Notes under the pieces: generated by a model | Database searches by the model: none | Told to the model about the DNA's origin: nothing | What the model saw: the letters and a program-made list of their open reading frames with translations, nothing else | Origin: Poseidonibacter ostreae | GTDB lineage: Bacteria; Campylobacterota; Campylobacteria; Campylobacterales; Arcobacteraceae | Assembly: GCF_009208055.1 (NCBI RefSeq) | Contig: NZ_WFKI01000053.1 | Location: forward strand, 1-16,160 | Length of the DNA: 16,160 bases | Direction of reading: 5' to 3' | Shown here: in pieces, positions 1 to 7,389 of the stretch | Position numbering within the stretch: position 1 is the first letter of the stretch | How the letters are laid out: each line of letters starts with the position of its first letter | Program-made: the position numbers and the translations under genes

Positions 1-6
1 TTAATA

Positions 7-1848
7 ATGGGAAAAAAATTAGTTATTTTATCGTTTGTTATGGCAATAATTCTTTCTTTATCAGTAGTAGGACTAAATTTTTATAATTCAAATAATGCAA
101 ATATCAAAGCTTCTATTAGTGTTGCTGAATCTATTTCAAAGCTTGTTATAAGTAGTTTAAATACTTTTAATTCAAATAAAAACATACATGATTCTAAAGA
201 GTTTCTTAATTCCTTGTCTACTTTAAAAGGTATTAACAATCTATGGTTAGTAAAAAGTGAGTCTTTAAATAAGAGTGACATAAATAATCAAAAACAAATA
301 AAAGATGAGATTGATAAAAAAGTTTTATCTACAGGTTTAGTACAATATAAACTTGATAATAGTTTTTCTAAAACTACTATGCGTATTTCTATTCCCTATT
401 ATATAAATATAGAAAATGGCAATAGTTGTATTAATTGTATAAATATTTCTAAAGAGCACAAATTAGCTGCAATTTCTTTAAATTTAGATCTTATTGAAAC
501 TCAGGCTTTATCTTCAAAGCTAATTTATGTACTTTCTTTCTTTATTTTTATTACTATTTTGACTATTATTTATTTATCATCAAATATTATCAAGTCATAT
601 TATAATTTATTTGATGTCTTCAATAATAGTATAAAAGAATCAAGTACAGGTAACTTTGCTTTAATTGCAAAACCGAAAAACTTAAATAATGAAATGAATC
701 TATTAGTAGATAGGTACAATGATTTTATGTCAATTTTAAAAAATGCATTTATTGATATTGATAAAAGATTACAAGGTTTTATTGGAAATAAAACCACAAC
801 AAATATTATTAATCCTTTAGAAGAATCAAAAGAGATTGTTTTAAATTTATCTAATCTTTATCAATTTAAAAAAGAGATTGAACTTGATAATAACAAAGAA
901 GAAATCTATGATAGATTATCGCAAATTTTTATAAATCAATTTAATATTGAATCTTTTAGCTTTATAGAAATAGATGCGAGTAAGCATAAAATGAGTATTG
1001 TTAAGGAAGTTGGAAAGACACTTTATTGTCAAGAGTTTATTCATGAAAACCCAGAATTATGTAGATGTGCACGAACAAAAAATGATGTAGTTTCAATTGA
1101 TTATCATAATTCATGTCCTTATTTCAAAGAAGAAGATAATTATCATTATTGTACAAATGTTGATATTAGTAAAGATGTAAATTTAGTAATTAACTTTGTT
1201 TGTAAAACTACTACTGAATTAGAAAAACTAAAAGATAAAATATCTTTTGTTAAAAGTTATATAAACGAAGCAGCTCCATCTATTGAAGTAAAATTACTTA
1301 TGGATGCATTACAAGAATCAGCATTTAGGGATGGATTAACAGGGCTATATAATAGAAAATTCTTAGATGAACATAGTAAAAAACTAATTCCTTATGCAAA
1401 AAGAGCAAAAATCAATATTGGCGTATTATTATTAGATATGGATCATTTTAAAGCAGTTAATGATGAATATGGGCATGATGTTGGAGATACAGTATTAAAA
1501 GAACTTGCTAGAATTATGACAGAGAATGTACGAGAATCTGATATTGTAATTAGATATGGTGGTGAAGAATTTATTATTTTACTTGTTGGCGTTAATACTG
1601 AAGAAGATGCAATTAATGTAGCAAAAAAAATTGGTAAAAAAGTACGAGAAAATGAAATTGATGTTTATGCAGGTAATAAGTTGAAGAAAACTATTAGTAT
1701 TGGATTATCAATGTTCCCAGCTGATACTACATCTTTAGATAGTGCTATAAAAAATGCTGATATTGCTTTATATGAAGCTAAAAATAGTGGTAGAGATAAA
1801 GTTGTAAGATTTAAAGAGGAACAAGTAAGTAGTGTAGATTTATTTTAA
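7..1848 (+). CDS. Membrane-bound GGDEF diguanylate cyclase with periplasmic sensor and cysteine-rich cytoplasmic region
   Basis: Predicted to make cyclic di-GMP from two GTP at the inner membrane. Visible order: TM1 (about residues 5-25), periplasmic domain (26-170), TM2 (172-194), HAMP-like/linker segment (195-255), a probable GAF-like cytoplasmic domain (about 295-400), and a GGDEF domain (440-603). The catalytic domain looks intact: DGLTGLYNR (442-450), a metal-binding LDMDHFK (476-482), RYGGEEF (516-522), and an inhibitory-site RxxD (R509, D512) exactly five residues before GGEEF. The periplasmic domain ends in CINC (141-144) where related sensors carry a haem-binding CxxCH; the histidine is absent. 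The cytoplasmic domain has C341, C352, C354, C370, C382 and C399. Only six bases lie upstream of this ATG, so no ribosome site can be judged and a slightly earlier start cannot be excluded. The basic then hydrophobic N-terminus supports the chosen start. The signal sensed is unknown. Confidence 0.93.
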   Translation: MGKKLVILSFVMAIILSLSVVGLNFYNSNNANIKASISVAESISKLVISSLNTFNSNKNIHDSKEFLNSLSTLKGINNLWLVKSESLNKSDINNQKQIKDEIDKKVLSTGLVQYKLDNSFSKTTMRISIPYYINIENGNSCINCINISKEHKLAAISLNLDLIETQALSSKLIYVLSFFIFITILTIIYLSSNIIKSYYNLFDVFNNSIKESSTGNFALIAKPKNLNNEMNLLVDRYNDFMSILKNAFIDIDKRLQGFIGNKTTTNIINPLEESKEIVLNLSNLYQFKKEIELDNNKEEIYDRLSQIFINQFNIESFSFIEIDASKHKMSIVKEVGKTLYCQEFIHENPELCRCARTKNDVVSIDYHNSCPYFKEEDNYHYCTNVDISKDVNLVINFVCKTTTELEKLKDKISFVKSYINEAAPSIEVKLLMDALQESAFRDGLTGLYNRKFLDEHSKKLIPYAKRAKINIGVLLLDMDHFKAVNDEYGHDVGDTVLKELARIMTENVRESDIVIRYGGEEFIILLVGVNTEEDAINVAKKIGKKVRENEIDVYAGNKLKKTISIGLSMFPADTTSLDSAIKNADIALYEAKNSGRDKVVRFKEEQVSSVDLF

Positions 1849-1865
1849 GAAGAATAATTAATAAG

Positions 1866-1893
1866 AGTTTGCTAATAAAAGTATTAGCAAACT
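1866..1893. terminator. Bidirectional intrinsic terminator between convergent genes
   Basis: A perfect 12-bp inverted repeat (AGTTTGCTAATA / TATTAGCAAACT) with the four-base loop AAAG lies in the short gap between the stop codon of the diguanylate cyclase gene and that of the converging chelatase gene. T-rich but interrupted sequence follows on both strands. Position and stem quality fit a shared terminator serving both genes. Confidence 0.8.
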
Positions 1894-1901
1894 ACTTGAT
1901 T

Positions 1902-2267
1902 TTATAGTGATAATGAAATATCATCTAAAATAATGTCACTTATTCTATTAGATTTTCCAAAGTGCTCTAACAATATAAATTCAACCGCAGGGTTTTCTTC
2001 TTTTAGTTCATTTATAATATATGGTAAATCAACACCTACATGTTTTCCAGAGTTTAAAAAATATGGATAAAAATATATTTTAGAAATATTTTGAGAAATA
2101 AGATTGTTTGATACTGTCTGAATACTTGGCGTTGCAAGTTCTAAAAATGCTGCTTCTATTTTTGAAAAGTTTTTATCTTTACTTTTTATTTCATTTGCTA
2201 AAGATATAAACTCTTCATTTGATAAACTTCTTTTACTTCCATGTGCAATTAACACTAATGCATCCAT
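1902..2267 (-). CDS. cbiX: Short CbiX/SirB-type sirohydrochlorin chelatase
   Basis: At 121 residues this matches the short, single-domain form of the class II chelatase family. Such enzymes insert cobalt or iron into sirohydrochlorin on the way to cobalamin or siroheme; which metal is used here cannot be told. Visible signatures are the N-terminal strand followed by AHGS (residues 8-11, candidate metal-binding H9), FLELATPS (41-48), and the second metal-site segment FLNSGKHVG (70-78, H76). The protein appears soluble and cytoplasmic, with no signal peptide or membrane segment. The ATG is preceded by AAAGGA at suitable spacing. It lies 72 bases downstream of a sensor-kinase gene in the same direction, so it may be read through from that transcript or use its own weak promoter. 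It shows no functional link to the signalling genes. Family assignment is fairly secure; the symbol is by family only. Confidence 0.8.
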   Translation of the reverse strand: MDALVLIAHGSKRSLSNEEFISLANEIKSKDKNFSKIEAAFLELATPSIQTVSNNLISQNISKIYFYPYFLNSGKHVGVDLPYIINELKEENPAVEFILLEHFGKSNRISDIILDDISLSL

Positions 2268-2295
2268 TATAATCCTTTAAATTTTTATAAGCCTT

Positions 2296-2301
2296 AGTAT
2301 A
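2296..2301 (-). promoter_or_regulatory. Possible -10 element for the chelatase gene
   Basis: On the minus strand TATACT sits about 30 bases before the chelatase ATG, in the 72-base gap after the upstream kinase stop codon. There is no convincing -35 box, which is common for sigma-70 promoters in Campylobacterota, so this rests on one hexamer in AT-rich DNA. Confidence 0.25.
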
Positions 2302-2339
2302 TTTTAATTGTCTTTAATTCTTTATTCATAAATATCTTA

Positions 2340-4409
2340 TTATAAATCAATATTTATAGTAAATTTTGCACCCTTATAGCTCTTTTGATTATAAATAAAT
2401 GTTTCATTTCTTACACTAATACTACCTTTTAAATGTGTTCTAATAATATTTTCACTCATATAAAGTCCTACTCCTGTACCTTGAGATTGGTGTTTTGTTG
2501 TGAAATAAGGGTCAAAAATCTTATTAATTATCTCTTCTTTTATACCTTTCGCATTATCTTTAATTTCTATAATTAATTTATTGTCTTTTTTATACGTATC
2601 TATGAAAACAAATTTTTCTTTATTTTCTAGTTTTTGTAAAGCATCTCTTGAATTATTTAATATATTAACAAAAACTTGAATTAATTCATTCTCAATTGTA
2701 ATAATTGATATATCTTCAATATTTTTAATTATTTTTATATCTTTTGATACAAATTGTGAGTTTACTAATTTTAATGTTTTATTAATAGCATGAGAGATAT
2801 TAAACTGTTTTAGTTTGCTATTTCTAGGATCAAAAAAGCCCCTAAAGTCTTCTATTGTTTGAGATAAGTATTGTGCGGATTCATTTATACTATCCATATT
2901 TTTATTTAAGTCTTCATCTTTTAATACATCCAACTCTTTTAGCAGTTTTACACCCGTAGAAGCTGTAGAAATAGATGAGAGTGGTTGTCTCCATTGGTGT
3001 GCAATATTTTCAAGCATTTCACCCATTGCAGCCATTTTTGTTTGTTGTATTAAGATTAAATCTTTTTCTTTTAATTCTTCTATTCTTTGTTGTATTTTTT
3101 CTTCTAGTTTATCATTTAGTTCTTTTAATTCAAAAGTTTTATTTTCAACTTTTTCTTCAAGTGTGGCATTTAGATTTTCTAACATTACTTGATTAGTTTT
3201 TAGGCTATCTTTCATTGTATTAAAAGATTCAATTGCTTCATTAATCTCAGTAATTGGAGAAAGTTCAATAGCATCAATATCTAAATTTAACTCTTTTAAT
3301 TCATGAGCCATATTCTCTAACCGTCTAATTGGTTTTGAAATAATTCCTGCAATTTTATATATAAATACTATTGAAATTAATCCTATAATAAGAGTTAATA
3401 CTATTCCTATTAGCTGATTCTTTTTAATTAAACTTAAATAGTCATTTTCAGGAGCATACATACCTATTATCCATGTAATATCATTTTTAATAAAAGGGAA
3501 AAACATAGCACTATAATCTTCATTTTCATGTGTAAAAGTTAAAAAAGTCTTTTTTGAAAATGTCTCTATTTTTGTTGATTTTAATAACTCACTATAAGCT
3601 TTTTTTACTATCTCATTATTTATCTCTTTTAGTTTTAAAAGTCTTGGTTTTTTATTTATAGAATTAATATTTTTAATAGGAAAAGACATCATATTTAAAG
3701 ATTTATCCATCATAAATACTTTTCCATTTTCACTAATTTTTAGATTGTTTATAAATACTGACAAATCATCAATCTCTATATCAATTCCTACTACACCTTT
3801 TAATTTGTTGTTTTTATAAATAGGAACTGAAGTTGTAATTCCTGGTTTTTTTGAAGTAAAAAAAACATAAGGATCTGTCCAATTTAAACGCTTAGTTTTA
3901 ACTGCTTGAATAAACCATGGTCTTATAGTTGGATCATAATTATCATTTTCATCAAATACAATTGTTTTTTTATTTGTAGTATTATTAAAAAAAAGTTTTT
4001 TTACTACTCTTTTATTTTCATTTAGAGTGATGCTTTTTTCCATATATCCATTTTCATTTTTATTTAACATATAAAACTCACCATTACTATTTGCATAATA
4101 AATAGCTGAGAATTGTTCGTTTATTTTCATTTGTTCATGAAAGTATTTCATCATTATTTTAGGATTATTATTATTTATTACAGAGCTTGATTCAAGCTCT
4201 TTTGTAAGTTTTGTAGCTTTTGAGGCAATTCCCATATAGTATTCAGATTTATCAACTGCAAAACTAGATATATTTTCCATAATTTGGCGTGTATGCTCTG
4301 ACATTATATTTTTAGAAGAATAATAAGAGGAGAGAATAATAAAGAATATTGTAATAAACATTATTATCGAAAAACTAAATATTAATATATTTTTAATGGA
4401 AAACTTCAT
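2340..4409 (-). CDS. Sensor histidine kinase: dCache - HAMP - coiled coil - HisKA/HATPase
   Basis: A 689-residue membrane kinase. Visible order: TM1 (about 8-28), large periplasmic double-Cache sensor (30-325), TM2 (332-352), HAMP (355-410), coiled coil (410-452), H-box (phospho-acceptor H471 in AHQWRQPL, 470-477), then the ATPase with N-box NILNN (582-586), DNAKG (618-622), FDPYFTTK (632-639) and GTGVGLYM (644-651). All kinase motifs look intact, and there is no attached receiver or output domain. The Cache domain carries YDPTIRPWF (158-166), WTDPY (177-181) and D210, the pattern of dCache_1 ligand pockets. The ATG has AAAGGA about six bases upstream. It follows another kinase gene by 72 bases, and a TATAAT in that gap may give it separate expression. 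Its likely partner is the OmpR-type regulator two genes upstream, by context only. Confidence 0.93.
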   Translation of the reverse strand: MKFSIKNILIFSFSIIMFITIFFIILSSYYSSKNIMSEHTRQIMENISSFAVDKSEYYMGIASKATKLTKELESSSVINNNNPKIMMKYFHEQMKINEQFSAIYYANSNGEFYMLNKNENGYMEKSITLNENKRVVKKLFFNNTTNKKTIVFDENDNYDPTIRPWFIQAVKTKRLNWTDPYVFFTSKKPGITTSVPIYKNNKLKGVVGIDIEIDDLSVFINNLKISENGKVFMMDKSLNMMSFPIKNINSINKKPRLLKLKEINNEIVKKAYSELLKSTKIETFSKKTFLTFTHENEDYSAMFFPFIKNDITWIIGMYAPENDYLSLIKKNQLIGIVLTLIIGLISIVFIYKIAGIISKPIRRLENMAHELKELNLDIDAIELSPITEINEAIESFNTMKDSLKTNQVMLENLNATLEEKVENKTFELKELNDKLEEKIQQRIEELKEKDLILIQQTKMAAMGEMLENIAHQWRQPLSSISTASTGVKLLKELDVLKDEDLNKNMDSINESAQYLSQTIEDFRGFFDPRNSKLKQFNISHAINKTLKLVNSQFVSKDIKIIKNIEDISIITIENELIQVFVNILNNSRDALQKLENKEKFVFIDTYKKDNKLIIEIKDNAKGIKEEIINKIFDPYFTTKHQSQGTGVGLYMSENIIRTHLKGSISVRNETFIYNQKSYKGAKFTINIDL

Positions 4410-4436
4410 ACTAATCCTTTAAAACAATCATTTTAA

Positions 4437-4442
4437 ATTATA
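4437..4442 (-). promoter_or_regulatory. Probable -10 box of an internal promoter for the dCache kinase gene
   Basis: In the 72-base gap between the two kinase genes the minus strand reads TATAAT preceded by a run of seven T and then G, about 27 bases before the downstream ATG. A perfect -10 box after a T-rich stretch without a clear -35 is the usual appearance of sigma-70 promoters in Campylobacter relatives. It would let the second kinase be made apart from the tct operon. Confidence 0.45.
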
Positions 4443-4481
4443 ACAAAAAAATACACTATTTTATATCATTAAAAAATTATT

Positions 4482-6677
4482 TTATAAACTAGTGATAATT
4501 ATTGAAAAAATAGCACCATCTTTAGAGTTTTTTACATATATATTTCCATTCATTTTTTCTTTAATTATTAGTTTTGTCATATATAATCCAATTCCTGTAC
4601 CATAGTCATATTTAGTTGTAAAATATGGGTCAAAAATTTTATCTATAATCTCTTTATCAACGCCACCTGCATTATCCTCAATACATAGTTTTGTTTCTTT
4701 ATCTTCATCTAGATAAATTTTTATTTTAGGATTTTTTATTTTTCTATCAATTAAAATATCTTTAGCATTTGAAATTATATTTACAATTGCTTGTGAGTAT
4801 TCACTTTTGTAGCCATTTATTTTATATTCTAAATTTATAGAAAAAGATATTTCTATTTTATGAAAATTAAGTGTTGCTTTTACAATATTTATAGCACTTG
4901 ATACTGCGTCTATTACTAAAAAGTCCTCTTTTTTAGAGTTTGGATTGAAAAAGTTTCTAAAATCATCTATGGTTCTTGACATATATTCTAATAAATCATT
5001 TGCTTCATTTACTCTATTTGAAAGATATTTTTTATCTAATTCTTTATAATCATAAGCTGATTCAATATCAAAAAATAGACCAGATACTTGAGATAATGGT
5101 TGTCTCCATTGATGTGCAATATTTCCAATCATTTCACCCATTGCAGCCATTTTTGATTTTTGAATAAGCATTTTTTCTTGTTTTAGTTTCTCTTCTTTTA
5201 GTAAAGTTCTTTCACTAATATCTCTTAAAGATGCAAAAAGTAAATCTTGATTTTCATATGAATAGATAATTACATTTAACTCTACTGTTTTTATTTCATT
5301 GTTTTTTGTTATTAATTTTATTGTTTTAAATAGAGATTTAGCTTCTAGAATTTCTTTTAAATTTAAGTCTTTAAATAATTTGAAGAAATCTTTATATAAA
5401 ATCTCTTTTGACTGGTAGCCTATTGTTTTAAGTGCTGTATTATTAAGACTTAAGATACTAGCTTTTTCATCTTTTATTTCTGAGATTATAAATCCATCAT
5501 TACTGTAATTAAAAAGTAGGGCATATTTCTCTTCATTTTGTTTTACAATTTTTCTATATTGATTAAAAAGTTTTTCAATTTTTCTAGTAAATCCTAATGA
5601 GAAAATAAAAAATATTATAGTCATTATTATCATAATAATAGCAAGTTTAAAAATATTATTATATAAGTTTTCTAAAGAGATTATTCGCTCTTTCTCAATA
5701 ATATTATTTATATGTGATAAGTTTACTCCCATACCTATGAAGTAGCGTAAATGTTTTACAAAAGTTCCATATAAAAGTTTATTATTATTTTCATAATAAA
5801 TATAATCATTTCCTTTATAGTTAGTCTCAATTAATAAATCTTTTATTGCTTGAAGTTCACTTTTGTTAGGAATAATTTGTTTTTGAGTCAGCAGTTGACT
5901 ATTTGTAGTGATATTATTTAAACTATTTATTTTATATATAAGGACAAACTCTTCAACATTATAATTTTGGTTAAATATCTTTTTTATCATTCTACTTTTT
6001 AGCTTTTTCTTTTCAATTTCTAAAAAACTTCCTGAACCTATAATTATGCCTAACTCTTCTAAGTGTCTTGAGTATGTGATTTTCTTAGCTGTTATATTAC
6101 TTTTTGGTTTATACCAAAAATACTCAATAAAGTTTTGTTTTTCTTTTTTAGAGTTAATCATTTCATTTATAAATTTAAAGCCATTTATATCTTCAAAATC
6201 TAAAAAAGATTGATTTTCATCTTTTGAGTTTTCACTATTTAATAATAATCTTCCTTTTGTATCTAAAATAAAATAGTTTATATCACTCTGTTTTTTTGAT
6301 ATCTGATTTATTGCAGTTTTAATAAAATTTATTTGTTCTTTTTTTGATAAGTTTTTTGATTTTTTGTATAGTGAATTTGCAAGATTAAATGCAATTATAG
6401 ATTGTTTTTCAATTCTCTCTTTTTTATTATCTAAAATAGATTCTTCTTCAAATTTAATATCATTTAATAAGTTTTGAACTTCTGTTTTTATATAAAACTT
6501 TTCTCTTTCAATTAGTGTATTTTTGAAGTTTTTAATATGATTTTTAAAGTTACTATACTCTGTTTTTATAAGTGTTGAACCAATTACCGTTGCAACAATG
6601 ATGATAATAATAGTTGAGCTAAGTAGTGTAGTTTTTTTAACACCTTGTTCTATTCTTTTTCTGTAATTAATTTTCAA
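4482..6677 (-). CDS. Sensor histidine kinase: Cache - PAS - HisKA/HATPase
   Basis: A 731-residue membrane kinase. Visible order: TM1 (about 17-37), periplasmic Cache-type sensor (about 60-325), TM2 (342-362), PAS domain (385-490, ending DISER), short coiled coil, H-box with H522 in AHQWRQPL (521-528), and ATPase motifs NIISN (633-637), EDNAGG (667-672), FDPYFTTK (682-689) and GTGIGLYM (693-700). The catalytic core is complete and closely resembles that of the next kinase, but the sensor is unrelated in sequence. The start codon is TTG: an in-frame stop lies two codons upstream and the next in-frame Met is far inside the protein, so TTG is the only sensible start. No good ribosome site precedes it. 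The gene overlaps the response-regulator gene by 11 bases, suggesting coupled translation and that the two are cognate partners. Confidence 0.92.
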   Translation of the reverse strand: MKINYRKRIEQGVKKTTLLSSTIIIIIVATVIGSTLIKTEYSNFKNHIKNFKNTLIEREKFYIKTEVQNLLNDIKFEEESILDNKKERIEKQSIIAFNLANSLYKKSKNLSKKEQINFIKTAINQISKKQSDINYFILDTKGRLLLNSENSKDENQSFLDFEDINGFKFINEMINSKKEKQNFIEYFWYKPKSNITAKKITYSRHLEELGIIIGSGSFLEIEKKKLKSRMIKKIFNQNYNVEEFVLIYKINSLNNITTNSQLLTQKQIIPNKSELQAIKDLLIETNYKGNDYIYYENNNKLLYGTFVKHLRYFIGMGVNLSHINNIIEKERIISLENLYNNIFKLAIIMIIMTIIFFIFSLGFTRKIEKLFNQYRKIVKQNEEKYALLFNYSNDGFIISEIKDEKASILSLNNTALKTIGYQSKEILYKDFFKLFKDLNLKEILEAKSLFKTIKLITKNNEIKTVELNVIIYSYENQDLLFASLRDISERTLLKEEKLKQEKMLIQKSKMAAMGEMIGNIAHQWRQPLSQVSGLFFDIESAYDYKELDKKYLSNRVNEANDLLEYMSRTIDDFRNFFNPNSKKEDFLVIDAVSSAINIVKATLNFHKIEISFSINLEYKINGYKSEYSQAIVNIISNAKDILIDRKIKNPKIKIYLDEDKETKLCIEDNAGGVDKEIIDKIFDPYFTTKYDYGTGIGLYMTKLIIKEKMNGNIYVKNSKDGAIFSIIITSL

Positions 6678-7347
6678 GTTTTAATTTATATCCCATATTT
6701 GAAATGTTTTTTATACAATTAAAGGGAATCTTTTTTCGTAAAAAACCAATTGTCGTTCTTAATGAGTTTAAACTCATATATTCATCTTCCCAAACATATT
6801 GTTCAATCTCTTGATAGCTTACAACTTTATCTTTATTTAAAACTAAAAGCTTTAGAAATAATAACTCTTTTTTATTTAATTCTAAAACTTTCTCATCTTT
6901 ATAGAATAGGGAAGTTGTATTTGAATAGTAAAAATCTTTACTTAATACTACTTTTTCATCTTTATTCTTTTCTAAATCCTCAACAGCTTTTAATAAAGCA
7001 GGAATTAGATTTCTACTTGTAAGTGGTTTGATTATATACTTTTCTAATCTTAATTCAATTGCTTCAAGTAAATAATCTTTATCACTAAATGCAGTTGATA
7101 TTATGATTTTTGTGTCTTTGTCAGTTTTTCTAATATTTTTTGAAAGTGTTATTCCATCCATCTTTGGCATTCTTATATCTGTTAGAATAATATCAGGATG
7201 ATACTTTTTATAGAAAGCTAAACCTTCTTCTCCATCTTTAGCTTCATATAGTTTTTTGAACATACGATTTAGAAAACGTGAGTTAATTGTTCTAACTCCC
7301 TCATCGTCTTCTACATATAAAATAGTATAGTTCTTAAACTTTTCCAT
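6667..7347 (-). CDS. OmpR/PhoB-family response regulator next to tctA
   Basis: A 226-residue DNA-binding regulator. The receiver domain (about 5-122) has the acidic pair D14-D15, phospho-acceptor D57 in TDIRMPKMDG, S84/T85 and conserved K107 in IIKPL. The C-terminal winged helix (about 140-225) shows the usual closing segment SLRTTIGFLRKK (195-206) and the final hairpin MGYKLK (218-223). The ATG has AGAGG seven bases upstream. It lies 24 bases after tctA and overlaps the kinase gene that follows. It should therefore be phosphorylated by one or both downstream kinases and is the obvious candidate regulator of the tct genes, in the role TctD plays elsewhere. Its kinases are not TctE-like, however. 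Target sites are not identified. Confidence 0.93.
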   Translation of the reverse strand: MEKFKNYTILYVEDDEGVRTINSRFLNRMFKKLYEAKDGEEGLAFYKKYHPDIILTDIRMPKMDGITLSKNIRKTDKDTKIIISTAFSDKDYLLEAIELRLEKYIIKPLTSRNLIPALLKAVEDLEKNKDEKVVLSKDFYYSNTTSLFYKDEKVLELNKKELLFLKLLVLNKDKVVSYQEIEQYVWEDEYMSLNSLRTTIGFLRKKIPFNCIKNISNMGYKLKLEN

Positions 7348-7358
7348 ATTAACCTCTT

Positions 7359-7389
7359 AAAGGTAAAAGCTTTAAGCTTCTTTACCTTT
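7359..7389 (-). promoter_or_regulatory. Intercistronic hairpin over the tctA stop codon
   Basis: AAAGGTAA (7359-7366) pairs with TTACCTTT (7382-7389), and inside this AAGCT pairs with AGCTT around the loop TTA, with a two-base bulge. The loop is the tctA stop codon. No T-run follows on the minus strand, so it is not a standard terminator. It lies just before the ribosome site of the regulator gene and could reduce read-through, affect translation, or protect the tct mRNA. Confidence 0.5.

Noticed and set aside
2975..3196. Open frame on the plus strand inside the dCache kinase gene
   Set aside because: It lies antisense to the conserved H-box and coiled coil. A similar antisense frame occurs at 4976-5167 in the paralogous kinase, so their likeness only mirrors the kinase similarity.
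6750..7022. 90-codon plus-strand frame within the response regulator gene
   Set aside because: Antisense shadow with Leu/Tyr-rich composition and no start signal; the regulator on the other strand is certain.
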